A stretch of DNA of 64,000 nt from Streptomyces spinosisporus (GTDB lineage: Bacteria; Actinomycetota; Actinomycetes; Streptomycetales; Streptomycetaceae), in contig NZ_JALDAX010000025.1 in NCBI RefSeq assembly GCF_022698145.1, forward strand, positions 29,650 through 93,649, written 5' to 3'. The notes under the pieces were generated by a model that saw only the letters and a list, made by a program, of their open reading frames with translations, ran no database searches and was not told where the DNA came from. Position numbers and translations under genes: made by a program. Below, piece by piece: positions 1 to 8,468 of this stretch. Positions within the stretch are counted from its first letter, which is position 1. Each line of letters opens with the position of its first letter.

Positions 1-1632
1 GTAGAACGTCGTGTACAGCGACGCCAGTTGGTAGAGGTACGCGGCCACCTTGTGCGGCGCGTACTCTGCCGCAGCCTCGAAGACCGTCTCCCCGAACGCG
101 TCCAGGTGCAGGGCCAGCGCCCGCTCCGCCGGGGCCAGTTCGAGCTCCGGGTGGGCCAGCGGGGTGCGGTCGCCGGCCTTGCCGAAGATGGACCGGATAC
201 GGGCGTACGCGTACTGCAGGTACACGCTCGTGTCGCCGTTCAGCGACACCATCTGGTCCAGGTCGAACTTGTAGTCGCGGTTCGGCGACGTCGACAGGTC
301 CGCGTACTTCACGGCGCCGATGCCGACGTAGCGGCCGTTCTCGACGATCTCCGCCTCGCTCAGGCCCACCTTCTCGGCCTTCTCCCGCACGACCGCCGTG
401 GCCCGCTCGACCGCCTCGTCCAGCAGGTCCTCCAGCCGTACGGTCTCGCCCTCACGCGTCTTGAACGGCTTGCCGTCCGCGCCCAGGACCGTGCCGTAGC
501 CCATGTTGTGCGCGGTGACGTCGTCGCTCAGCCAGCCGGCCCGCCGGGCCGTCTCGAAGACCATCTTGAAGTGCAGCGACTGCCGCACGTCCACGACATA
601 GAGCAGCGTCGTCGCGTGCAGGTCGAAGACGCGGTTGCGGATCGCGGACAGGTCGGACGCCGCGTAGCCGAAGCCGCCGTCCGCCTTCTGCACGATCAGC
701 GGCACCGGCTGGTCGTCCTTGCCGCGGATCTCGTCGAAGAACACGACCAGCGCGCCCTCGGAGCGCACGGCGACACCCGACTCCTCAAGGAGCCGCGCCG
801 TCTCCGCCATCATGTCGTTGTACGCCGACTCGCCGACGATCTCCTCGTCGCGGATCTGCATGTCGAGCTTCTCGAAGACCGAGTAGAAGTACACCTTCGA
901 CTCGTCCACGAACTGCTGCCACAGCTCCAGCGTCTCCTTGTCGCCGGACTGCAGGGCGACGACCCGCTTGCGTGCCCGCTCCTTGAACTCCTCGTCCGAG
1001 TCGAAGACCGCGCGCGAGGCCTTGTACACCCGGTTCAGATTGCTCATCGCCTGCTCGCCGTCGACGTCGGCCGCCGGGGCCAGCTCGCCGGGGTTCTCGA
1101 ACAGGTACTGGATGAGCATGCCGAACTGCGTGCCCCAGTCGCCGATGTGGTGCCGACCGATCGTCTTCTCGCCGGTGAAGTCGAGCATGCCGCGCAGGGC
1201 GTCGCCGATGACGGCGGAGCGCAGATGGCCGACGTGCATCTCCTTCGCCACGTTCGGCTGGGCGTAGTCGATGATCGTGACGCCCGCGTTCTCCTTCAGG
1301 GGCACGCCGAGCCGCTCGCCGTCCGCGTACCGCGCGGCGAGGTTCTCGGTGATCGCCCGGTCCGAGAGCGTGACGTTCAGAAAGCCGGGCCCGGAGACCT
1401 CGACGTCCTTGATCACATCACCGGTGACGATGTTGCCGACGACTTGCGCCGCCAGCTCCCGCGGGTTGGTCTTGGCCTTCTTGGCGAGCGCGAGGATGCC
1501 GTTCGCCTGGAAGTCGGCCCGGTCGCTGCGTCGCAGCAGCGGGTCCGCACCGGCGGCCTCCGGCAGGGTGGCCGAGAGGGCGGACGCGAGCTGCTGCTGG
1601 ACGGAGTCGCTGAGGGACGTGACCGAGGCCAT
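1..1632 (-). CDS. argS: Arginyl-tRNA synthetase (C-terminus beyond window)
   Basis: Charges tRNA-Arg with arginine in the cytoplasm. The visible 544 codons begin MASVTSLSDSVQQQL and contain the class I HIGH signature as HVGH (within AKEMHVGHLRS, about residues 130-140), preceded by the typical DYAQPNVAKEMH block. The N-terminal Add1-like domain precedes the catalytic core. The gene runs off the left edge of the window, so the anticodon-binding C-terminus is not visible. It is divergent from lysS, with about 160 bp between the two starts that must hold both promoters. The ATG at 1632 is the natural start for this family. The identity is secure; only the 3' end is missing. Confidence 0.96.
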   Translation of the reverse strand, partial: MASVTSLSDSVQQQLASALSATLPEAAGADPLLRRSDRADFQANGILALAKKAKTNPRELAAQVVGNIVTGDVIKDVEVSGPGFLNVTLSDRAITENLAARYADGERLGVPLKENAGVTIIDYAQPNVAKEMHVGHLRSAVIGDALRGMLDFTGEKTIGRHHIGDWGTQFGMLIQYLFENPGELAPAADVDGEQAMSNLNRVYKASRAVFDSDEEFKERARKRVVALQSGDKETLELWQQFVDESKVYFYSVFEKLDMQIRDEEIVGESAYNDMMAETARLLEESGVAVRSEGALVVFFDEIRGKDDQPVPLIVQKADGGFGYAASDLSAIRNRVFDLHATTLLYVVDVRQSLHFKMVFETARRAGWLSDDVTAHNMGYGTVLGADGKPFKTREGETVRLEDLLDEAVERATAVVREKAEKVGLSEAEIVENGRYVGIGAVKYADLSTSPNRDYKFDLDQMVSLNGDTSVYLQYAYARIRSIFGKAGDRTPLAHPELELAPAERALALHLDAFGETVFEAAAEYAPHKVAAYLYQLASLYTTFY

Positions 1633-1792
1633 AGGAAGGGGTGCCGTTCTCCTCGTGGGGATCGATAGACCCATCCAGTATCCCATGGTGGGTAAAGCGG
1701 TTTTCGTCGCCGCTATGGGGTCTGGGAGAATGGAGCGGTCAGCCGTGCGACCGTACCGGCTGCCCCATGTCAGAAAGAAGGACGTGCCGATC

Positions 1793-3526
1793 GTGGCTCA
1801 GAGCACCGAGACCACCGACTGGGTCTCCCGTTTCGCGGATGAGGTCATCGAGGAGTCGGAGCGTCGGGCCCCCGGCAAACCCGTCGTCGTCGCGTCCGGT
1901 CTCTCGCCCTCCGGCCCGATCCACCTCGGCAACCTGCGCGAGGTCATGACCCCGCACCTCGTCGCCGACGAGATCCGCCGCCGCGGGCACCAGGTGCGCC
2001 ACCTCATCTCCTGGGACGACTACGACCGCTACCGCAAGGTGCCGGCCGGCGTCGCCGGGGTCGACGAGACCTGGGCCGAGCACATCGGCAAGCCGCTGAC
2101 CTCCGTCCCGGCGCCCAAGGGCTCCGCGCACCCGAACTGGGCCGAGCACTTCAAGGCTGCGATGATCGACTCGCTGGCCGAGCTCGGCGTGGAGTTCGAC
2201 GGCATCAGCCAGACCGCGCAGTACACCAGCGGCGTCTACCGCGAGCAGATCCTGCACGCGATCGCGCACCGGGCCGAGATCGACGCGATCCTCGACCAGT
2301 ACCGCACCAAGAAGGCCCCGGCCAAGAAGCAGCAGCAGAAGCCCCTGGACGAGGCCGAGCTGGAGGCCGCCGAGGGCTCCGGCGCGGCGAGCGAGGACGA
2401 CGGCTCGTCCGGCTCCGCCGGGTACTTCCCGTACAAGCCGTACTGCGGCAACTGCGAGAAGGACCTGACCACGGTCACCTCGTACGACGACGACACCACC
2501 GAGCTGACGTACGCCTGCACCGCGTGCGGCTTCTCCGAGACCGTCCGGCTCAGCGAGTTCAACCGCGGCAAGCTGGTCTGGAAGGTCGACTGGCCGATGC
2601 GCTGGGCCTACGAGGGCGTCGTCTTCGAGCCCAGCGGCGTCGACCACTCCTCCCCGGGATCCTCCTTCCAGGTCGGCGGCCAGATCGTCGGGATCTTCGG
2701 CGGCAAGCAGCCCATCGGACCGATGTACGCCTTCGTCGGCATCTCCGGCATGGCCAAGATGTCGTCCTCGCGCGGCGGCGTGCCGACCCCCGCCGACGCC
2801 CTGAAGATCATGGAGCCCCAGCTCCTGCGCTGGCTCTACGCCCGCCGCCGCCCCAACCAGTCCTTCAAGATCGCCTTTGACCAGGAGATCCAGCGGCTCT
2901 ACGACGAGTGGGACAAGCTCGACGCCAAGGTCGCCGACGGCAGCGCCCTGCCCGGAGACGTGGCCGCACACACGCGTGCCGTCGGCACCGCCGCCGGTGA
3001 ACTGCCGAAGACCCCGCGCCCGCTGCCCTACCGCACGCTGGCCTCGGTCGCCGACATCACCGCCGGACACGAGGACCAGGCGCTGCGCATCCTGAGCGAG
3101 CTCGACCCCGCCGACCCGCTCGCCTCACTGGACGAGGCACGGCCCAGGTACGACAAGGCCGAGGCCTGGATCAACACGCACGTCCCCGCCGACCAGCGGA
3201 CCATCGTGCGCGACGAACCCGACGCCGAACTGCTCAAGTCCCTCGACGAGGACGGCCGGACGTCCCTGCGGCTGCTCCTGGACGGACTCGCCGAGCACTG
3301 GTCCCTGGACGGACTCACCCACCTCGTCTACGGCGTGCCCAAGGTGCAGGCCGGCTTCCCCGCGGACGCCACGCCCAAGGAGCTGCCGCCGGAGATCAAG
3401 ACCGCCCAGCGGTCCTTCTTCGCGCTGCTCTACCACCTGCTCGTCGGCCGCGACACCGGACCGCGCCTGCCCACCCTGCTGCTGGCGGTCGGACAGGAGC
3501 GGGTACGGGCCCTGCTCGGCGAGTGA
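1793..3526 (+). CDS. lysS: Class I lysyl-tRNA synthetase
   Basis: Archaeal-type (class I) lysine-tRNA ligase that charges tRNA-Lys in the cytoplasm. The HIGH motif reads HLGN (about residue 44) inside SGLSPSGPIHLGN, and the KMSKS loop reads KMSSS (about residue 322). Two CxxC pairs (YCGNC and YACTAC, about residues 218-247) are consistent with a zinc knuckle. A Glu/Ser-rich low-complexity insertion lies just before the first pair. At 577 aa it is somewhat longer than the archaeal enzymes. The GTG at 1793 is preferred because AAGGA at 1778-1782 is well spaced for it; the in-frame GTG at 1784 is only one base from that site and is the alternative. The open frame continues upstream to 1271, but that part overlaps argS and is not coding. 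Confidence 0.95.
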   Translation: MAQSTETTDWVSRFADEVIEESERRAPGKPVVVASGLSPSGPIHLGNLREVMTPHLVADEIRRRGHQVRHLISWDDYDRYRKVPAGVAGVDETWAEHIGKPLTSVPAPKGSAHPNWAEHFKAAMIDSLAELGVEFDGISQTAQYTSGVYREQILHAIAHRAEIDAILDQYRTKKAPAKKQQQKPLDEAELEAAEGSGAASEDDGSSGSAGYFPYKPYCGNCEKDLTTVTSYDDDTTELTYACTACGFSETVRLSEFNRGKLVWKVDWPMRWAYEGVVFEPSGVDHSSPGSSFQVGGQIVGIFGGKQPIGPMYAFVGISGMAKMSSSRGGVPTPADALKIMEPQLLRWLYARRRPNQSFKIAFDQEIQRLYDEWDKLDAKVADGSALPGDVAAHTRAVGTAAGELPKTPRPLPYRTLASVADITAGHEDQALRILSELDPADPLASLDEARPRYDKAEAWINTHVPADQRTIVRDEPDAELLKSLDEDGRTSLRLLLDGLAEHWSLDGLTHLVYGVPKVQAGFPADATPKELPPEIKTAQRSFFALLYHLLVGRDTGPRLPTLLLAVGQERVRALLGE

Positions 3527-3530
3527 CGCC

Positions 3531-3574
3531 ATGACAGAGCGCCCGGTGCCGTGGGGCACCGGGCGCTCTGTCAT
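3531..3574. terminator. Perfect 20-bp inverted-repeat bidirectional terminator
   Basis: Positions 3531-3550 are repeated exactly, inverted, at 3555-3574 around a GTGG loop. The repeat begins 4 bp after the lysS stop codon and ends 23 bp before the convergent DUF2637 gene stop, so it can terminate transcription from both sides. There is no clear U tract, as is usual in Streptomyces. Confidence 0.9.
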
Positions 3575-3597
3575 ATGCACGCGATCGGTTCTTTTGC

Positions 3598-4836
3598 TCA
3601 GGCGATGTGGTCCTCCGCCAGCTCCGCGTTGAGCCGGTTGGAGAAGCGGTTCACCATGCGCTTGGACTCCGCGTCCTCCAGCGTGACGCCGTACGTCGCC
3701 TCCACGTCCGCGATGAACCCGCGCGGCGTGGGCGCGCCGTTGCCGCCCTTTATCGACTCGCGGAAGACCAGGTAGAAGTCCTCCTCGGTCGGCTCGGGAG
3801 GACCGCCGCCCTCACCCAGCTCGCGCGTACGGCCCGGGCTCACCGGAATGGGGAAGCTGCCGGTCTCCTCCGGAGAGGGCTCGTCGTATCCCACCTGCTC
3901 CTGCCGGTACTGCTCGGCCTGCTGCTGCTCGGCATACCACTGGGCGTACTGCTCGGGGTCGTACTCGGGGTCGTAGTCGCCCTGGTAGGCGACCTCGTGG
4001 GGAGGGGCGAACCACGGGCTCTGGTCGGGCTCGGGCTCGAACTGCTCGACGGGCGCCGCCTGCTGCGGCACGGGCGCCATCTGCGCCGGACCGCTCACCG
4101 CGGGCGGCGCGATCTCCTGCGCAGGCGCCGGAGGCAGCAGCGCCGGCTCTATACCGGCAGCAGCGAGCCCCGACGGCGCCGTCTCCGCCAGCGGAACGCC
4201 GTAACGCGCCAGCCGCAGCGGCATCAGGGACTCCACCGGGGCCTTGCGCCGCCAGGCACGGCCGAAGCGGGAACGCAGCCGGGCCTGGTACACCAGCCGC
4301 TCCTGCTCCAGCTTGATCACCTGCTCGTAGGAACGCAGCTCCCACAGCTTCATACGCCGCCACAGCAGGAACGTCGGCACGGGCGAGAGCAGCCAGCGGG
4401 TGAGGCGGACCCCCTCCATGTGCTTGTCGGCCGTGATGTCGGCGATCCGGCCGATCGCATGCCTGGCGGCCTCGACGGACACCACGAAGAGCACCGGGAT
4501 CACCGCGTGCATCCCCACGCCCAGCGGATCCGGCCAGGCGGCCGCGCCGTTGAAGGCGATCGTCGCCGCCGTCAGCAGCCAGGCGGTCTGCCGCAGCAGC
4601 GGGAACGGTATGCGGATCCAGGTGAGCAGGAGATCAAGGGCCAGCAGGACACAGATGCCCGCGTCGATGCCGATCGGGAAGACATAGGCGAAGTTCCCGA
4701 AACCCTTCTTGAAGGCCAACTCGCGCACGGCCGCGTACGAACCCGCGAAGCCGATGCCGGCGATGATCACGGCGCCGGTCACGACCACGCCGATGAGAAC
4801 GCGGTGCATCCGAGTCAGCTGCAGTGGCGCGGCCAC
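3598..4836 (-). CDS. DUF2637 membrane protein
   Basis: A 412-residue protein with a hydrophobic N-terminal half of about four membrane segments (HRVLIGVVVTGAVIIAGIG, then FPIGIDAGICVLLALDLLL, WLLTAATIAFNGAAAW and VIPVLFVVSVEAARHA). This matches DUF2637, which is found in chromosomal and plasmid-transfer (Spd-like) proteins of actinomycetes. The C-terminal half is a Pro/Gln/Glu-rich cytoplasmic tail ending in a conserved-looking globular segment (EDFYLVFRESIKGGNG to the end). The GTG at 4836 is chosen because GGGAGGGGA lies a few bases upstream; an ATG at 4872 would swallow that site and a palindrome. The biochemical role is unknown. It is convergent with lysS across a strong terminator. Confidence 0.8.
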   Translation of the reverse strand: MAAPLQLTRMHRVLIGVVVTGAVIIAGIGFAGSYAAVRELAFKKGFGNFAYVFPIGIDAGICVLLALDLLLTWIRIPFPLLRQTAWLLTAATIAFNGAAAWPDPLGVGMHAVIPVLFVVSVEAARHAIGRIADITADKHMEGVRLTRWLLSPVPTFLLWRRMKLWELRSYEQVIKLEQERLVYQARLRSRFGRAWRRKAPVESLMPLRLARYGVPLAETAPSGLAAAGIEPALLPPAPAQEIAPPAVSGPAQMAPVPQQAAPVEQFEPEPDQSPWFAPPHEVAYQGDYDPEYDPEQYAQWYAEQQQAEQYRQEQVGYDEPSPEETGSFPIPVSPGRTRELGEGGGPPEPTEEDFYLVFRESIKGGNGAPTPRGFIADVEATYGVTLEDAESKRMVNRFSNRLNAELAEDHIA

Positions 4837-4860
4837 CCGTACTCCCCTCCCATTGCGTGC

Positions 4861-4874
4861 TGTTGCGCGCAACA
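4861..4874. promoter_or_regulatory. 14-bp perfect palindrome upstream of the DUF2637 gene
   Basis: TGTTGCGCGCAACA is fully self-complementary and ends 24 bp before the preferred GTG start. This is a likely repressor or activator site, or part of the core promoter. No adjacent regulator gene explains it. Confidence 0.5.
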
Positions 4875-4992
4875 GAGTGGCACAAGTGTCCGGCGAACGA
4901 AGCGCCGGGACGGGCGGAGCCCGGTCCCCACAGGGGGCCGGGCTCCGTCAAAAAGCGGTGTTGAGCTGCGAGTTGGCGTCCAGATGTGACAG

Positions 4993-5889
4993 TCAGCTCT
5001 TCTTGGAAGCCGAAGCGGACGCGGAGGGCGAAGAGGACTTCTGGGCCTTCGAGGCCGACGCGGACGGCTTCGCCGACGCCGACTTCGAGGCCGACTTGGA
5101 CGGCGAGGGCTTGCCCGAACCCGAGCCGTTGCCCGAACCCGAGCCATTGCCCGCGCCCGAACCGGCGCCCGCCCCCGAGCCGTCGCCGTTCGCCGACGCC
5201 ACGGAAGCCACCGCCTCCTTGGCCGCCTGCTCGGCGGCCTTCGTCAGATCGTCCGCCGACGGGGTCTTCTCACCGGCCAGGCCCGCGCCGTTGTAGTCGA
5301 GCGTCACGACGACGTTCTCCACCCGCGTCACGATCGTCTGCTGCTTGAAGGCGCCTTCCTTCTTCTTCAGGTCGTAGCGCACCAGCGTCGCCTCGTCGCC
5401 CGTACCGGCGACCGGCTGCGTCTTGGTGTTCTTCGCGCCCTCGACGCCCTGGGCGTCCTTGACCTGCTTCTCGTAGTACGCGTGCGCCAGCTTGTCGCCC
5501 TCACCGCGCTGCGCGTCCGAGTCGAAGCGCAGCAGCGAGACATTGAGCCAGCGGAACTGCGAGCCCTTCACACCGTTGTTGTCCAGGCTGCTCCACGAGC
5601 AGCTGGCCCGCGTCGCGGTGTCGTCCGACTGACCCTCCTTGCCGGACTTCGCGCCCTTCGGCACGAGCGAGGTCAGCGTCTTCTTCGACAGCACCGCGCA
5701 CGAGTCGGGCAGCTTGCGGTACGCCGCCGCCTGCACCGTCGGCGAGGCGCTCGCGCCCGACGCGGACGACGAGTCGCCGCCCGATCCCTTGCCGCCCCCG
5801 TCACCGGAGCCGGAGTCCGAGGAGCAGCCGGCGGTGAGCACCAGCACGGGGAGGGCGAGCGCGCAGACGGCAAGGCGCACGGGGCGCAT
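4993..5889 (-). CDS. DUF3558-type secreted lipoprotein (first of a pair)
   Basis: A 298-residue predicted lipoprotein. The signal peptide MRPVRLAVCALALPVLVLT is followed by a lipobox LTAGC, then a Gly/Ser-rich linker, a globular domain starting near YRKLPDSCAVLSKKTL with paired cysteines, and a C-terminal tail almost entirely Ser, Ala, Lys and Pro. The globular part resembles DUF3558 proteins, which are surface lipoproteins of unknown function. The ATG at 5889 is preferred because GAGAGG lies about six bases upstream; an ATG at 5940 would give an unusually long charged n-region. The next gene on the same strand is a related lipoprotein, so the two look like diverged duplicates. Confidence 0.78.
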   Translation of the reverse strand: MRPVRLAVCALALPVLVLTAGCSSDSGSGDGGGKGSGGDSSSASGASASPTVQAAAYRKLPDSCAVLSKKTLTSLVPKGAKSGKEGQSDDTATRASCSWSSLDNNGVKGSQFRWLNVSLLRFDSDAQRGEGDKLAHAYYEKQVKDAQGVEGAKNTKTQPVAGTGDEATLVRYDLKKKEGAFKQQTIVTRVENVVVTLDYNGAGLAGEKTPSADDLTKAAEQAAKEAVASVASANGDGSGAGAGSGAGNGSGSGNGSGSGKPSPSKSASKSASAKPSASASKAQKSSSPSASASASKKS

Positions 5890-6075
5890 GTGCCGCCTCT
5901 CTCGCTGGTTGTGCCGGTCTCGCTCTGCTGGTCGCTGCATGGTTCCTTCACTCATGACGCTGTGGTTCCTGCGGTCGACGGGTCGGGTCCGAGGGGCCAC
6001 GGTACGCGGTGAGGAAACTGTGTGCTTCTGCTTCACAGGCTTTGCGGTCGCGCGACCGGGACGCGCGAACGGCCG

Positions 6076-6900
6076 CTAGGAGCCCAGGGTGTCCGCCAGC
6101 TGTGCGGCCAGTTTCCGGGCCCTGTCCTGCATTTCCTTGCTGTCCGGCACGACGCCGACCGAGGCCGGCTGCTCCTCGTACTGGATGGTCACCATGACGT
6201 TGGACGTGCGGAACGCCACAGTCACCGTGCGCTGCTGAGCCGTCGAGGAGGAGCCGCTGAGCGCGTCGTCGAGGAAGGCCTCGTCGCCGAGACCGCTCAG
6301 GACACGGGGCTGCAGATCGGCCGGCGGGACGGACGGGGACGAGGAGGACGGCGAGGAGGACGCCGAGGTGCTCGGGTCGGCGCCGTCGTCCGAACCGGGG
6401 TCGGCGGAAGTCGTGGCGTCGCCGGGCGTACCGCTGCCGGAAGGCGTCGGCTCGGGAAGGTCGGCCGCCGTCTCCTTCTGCGCGAACAGCTCCTGCGCCT
6501 GGGTGTCGTCGCTCACGGAGTTGTCGTAGGAGACGACACGCTCGAAGTCGACGAGGAGATGGTCGGTCGCCGCCGTCGACTGGACCTTCCAGCGGCAGCC
6601 GACCTTGCGGTCCGTGTCGTACGTGAGCGTGGCCTCGCCCTGGTACGCCTTGTCGCGCTGCTCCTCGTCCGTGATCTGCTTGATGCCGGGCAGCATCGCG
6701 TCGAGGGTGTCATGGCTGACCGCGCTGCACGGCTCCGGGAGCGTGCGGTACTTGCCGGGCTGGGCCGCGGCGGACGCCGTACCGGCATCGCCGGGGTTCG
6801 AGTCGTCCGTCGAACCCCCGTCGCCCGAGCCTCCGGTGCAGCCGGCCAGCAGCGCCACGAGGAGCGCGGCCACGCCGGGTACATATGCCTTCCGCTGCAC
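6076..6900 (-). CDS. DUF3558-type secreted lipoprotein (second of a pair)
   Basis: A 274-residue predicted lipoprotein beginning at a GTG (VQRKAYVPGVAALLVALLAGC) with GAGGAG seven bases upstream. The lipobox is LLAGC. A Gly/Ser/Asp-rich linker precedes a domain beginning KYRTLPEPCSAVSHDTL that matches the start of the domain in the neighbouring lipoprotein (YRKLPDSCAVLSKKTL), including the cysteine spacing. There is a central Ser/Pro/Gly low-complexity stretch. Function is unknown; both are probably displayed on the outer face of the membrane. The 186-bp gap to the downstream paralogue suggests separate promoters. Confidence 0.76.
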   Translation of the reverse strand: MQRKAYVPGVAALLVALLAGCTGGSGDGGSTDDSNPGDAGTASAAAQPGKYRTLPEPCSAVSHDTLDAMLPGIKQITDEEQRDKAYQGEATLTYDTDRKVGCRWKVQSTAATDHLLVDFERVVSYDNSVSDDTQAQELFAQKETAADLPEPTPSGSGTPGDATTSADPGSDDGADPSTSASSSPSSSSPSVPPADLQPRVLSGLGDEAFLDDALSGSSSTAQQRTVTVAFRTSNVMVTIQYEEQPASVGVVPDSKEMQDRARKLAAQLADTLGS

Positions 6901-7106
6901 GGTCAGGCTCCTCTCTCGACGGTGGCCGACGGCCGTGGGTCCAGTGTCCCCGCTGGTTATTCGCTTGCTGCACGGGGGCGTCCGCTGCAGACAATGTGTA
7001 TCGCACGCACTGCCGTGGACGCCGGTCCGTTGTCCCATTTCACCGACCTTGGCGCTGGTTTTGCGTTTTCAAACTTCTATTGCTGTTCCGGGGGAATGAG
7101 GAAGAA

Positions 7107-8300
7107 ATGTCGTACGTGGAGATGCCGGGCGCGAAGGTCCCGATCCGTATGTGGACCGACCCGGCGACGGTCGAGGACGTGGCCCTGCAGCAGCTGCGCA
7201 ACGTCGCGACCCTGCCCTGGATCAAGGGCCTCGCGGTCATGCCGGACGTCCACTACGGCAAGGGCGCGACGGTCGGCTCGGTCATCGCGATGCAGGGCGC
7301 CGTCTGCCCCGCGGCAGTGGGCGTCGACATCGGCTGTGGCATGTCCGCGGTCAAGACCTCCCTGACGGCCAACGACCTGCCGGGCGACCTGTCCCGACTG
7401 CGGACGAAGATCGAGCAGGCTATTCCGGTGGGGCGGGGGATGCACGACACCGCTGTCGATCCGGGACGACTGCACGGGTTCGCGACCGGCGGATGGGACG
7501 GATTCTGGGAGCGCTTCGACGACGTCGCGGAGGCGGTGAAGTTCCGTGCGGAGCGGGCGACGAAGCAGATGGGGACGCTCGGGTCCGGAAATCACCATCT
7601 GGAAGTGTCGCTCGACTCGGACAATGCCGTGTGGCTGACGCTGCACTCCGGTTCCCGGAACATCGGCAAGGAACTGGCCGAGTACCACATCGGCGTGGCC
7701 CAGAAGCTCCCGCACAACCAGGGTCTCGTCGACCGAGACCTCGCTGTCTTCGTCGCGGACACCCCGCAGATGGCGGCCTACCGGAGCGACCTCTACTGGG
7801 CCCAGGAGTACGCGAAGTACAACCGCTCCATCATGATGGCGCTCCTCAAGGACGTGATCCGCAAGGAGTTCAAGAAGGCGAAGCCGACCTTCGAGATGGA
7901 GGTCAGCTGTCACCACAACTACGTGGCGGAGGAGCGCTACGAAGGGATGGACCTGCTGGTGACCCGCAAGGGTGCGATCAGGGCGGGTGCAGGTGACCTG
8001 GGAATCATCCCGGGCTCGATGGGCACGGCCACGTACATCGTCAAGGGCCTCGGCAACGAGAAGGCCTTCAACTCGGCGTCGCACGGCGCGGGTCGGCGCA
8101 TGAGCCGCAACGCAGCGAAGCGGCGCTTCTCGACGAAGGACCTGGAGGACCAGACGCGGGGCGTGGAGTGCCGCAAGGACAGCGGCGTCGTGGACGAGAT
8201 CCCGGGCGCGTACAAGCCGATCGAGCGGGTGATGGATCAGCAGCGGGACCTGGTGGAGGTCGTGGCGAAGCTGAAGCAGGTCGTCTGCGTGAAGGGCTGA
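7107..8300 (+). CDS. rtcB: RtcB family RNA ligase
   Basis: Joins RNA 2',3'-cyclic phosphate or 3'-phosphate ends to 5'-OH ends using GTP and Mn2+, in RNA repair. The 397-residue protein has the family's metal-binding motifs in order: PDVHYGKGATVG, GVDIGCGM, GSGNHHLEV and HSGSR. Near the C-terminus it has SHGAGR (about residue 326), whose histidine carries the GMP intermediate. The ATG at 7107 follows GAGGAAGA at a short distance and gives the expected N-terminus MSYVEMPGAKVPIRMW. No archease gene or RtcA/RtcR regulator is adjacent. It is transcribed away from the lipoprotein genes, with a 206-bp divergent region. Confidence 0.93.
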   Translation: MSYVEMPGAKVPIRMWTDPATVEDVALQQLRNVATLPWIKGLAVMPDVHYGKGATVGSVIAMQGAVCPAAVGVDIGCGMSAVKTSLTANDLPGDLSRLRTKIEQAIPVGRGMHDTAVDPGRLHGFATGGWDGFWERFDDVAEAVKFRAERATKQMGTLGSGNHHLEVSLDSDNAVWLTLHSGSRNIGKELAEYHIGVAQKLPHNQGLVDRDLAVFVADTPQMAAYRSDLYWAQEYAKYNRSIMMALLKDVIRKEFKKAKPTFEMEVSCHHNYVAEERYEGMDLLVTRKGAIRAGAGDLGIIPGSMGTATYIVKGLGNEKAFNSASHGAGRRMSRNAAKRRFSTKDLEDQTRGVECRKDSGVVDEIPGAYKPIERVMDQQRDLVEVVAKLKQVVCVKG

Positions 8301-8327
8301 GCCACACGAACCTCGCTGCGCTGCCGC

Positions 8328-8468
8328 CTACTTGGCGTGCAGTACCGCGTAGATCATCACGAACGCCACGATGTGGATGCCGAAGAGGAAGTAGGCGAGG
8401 TAGTACCAGACGTACCGCTCGCGTTTCTTCTCCAGCTTCAGGCGCTGCTGCTCCCTTTCGTCCGTCAT
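8328..8468 (-). CDS. 46-residue single-pass membrane protein (DUF6126-like)
   Basis: A very small gene: about 19 charged residues (MTDEREQQRLKLEKKRERY) followed by one hydrophobic segment (WYYLAYFLFGIHIVAFVMIY) and a short tail ending in HAK. Its ATG overlaps the stop of the upstream SDR gene as TGATG, indicating translational coupling. The layout (charged helix plus one membrane span, under 50 aa) resembles DUF6126 proteins common in Streptomyces. That assignment is from memory of the family and is moderate. Function is unknown. Confidence 0.7.
   Translation of the reverse strand: MTDEREQQRLKLEKKRERYVWYYLAYFLFGIHIVAFVMIYAVLHAK

Noticed and set aside
28..1668. 546-codon open frame on the plus strand opposite argS
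   Set aside because: Arg/Val-rich shadow of argS, which carries the HVGH motif on the other strand.
1271..1792. N-terminal extension of lysS
   Set aside because: Overlaps argS on the opposite strand and has no similarity to LysRS; a ribosome site supports a start near 1793.
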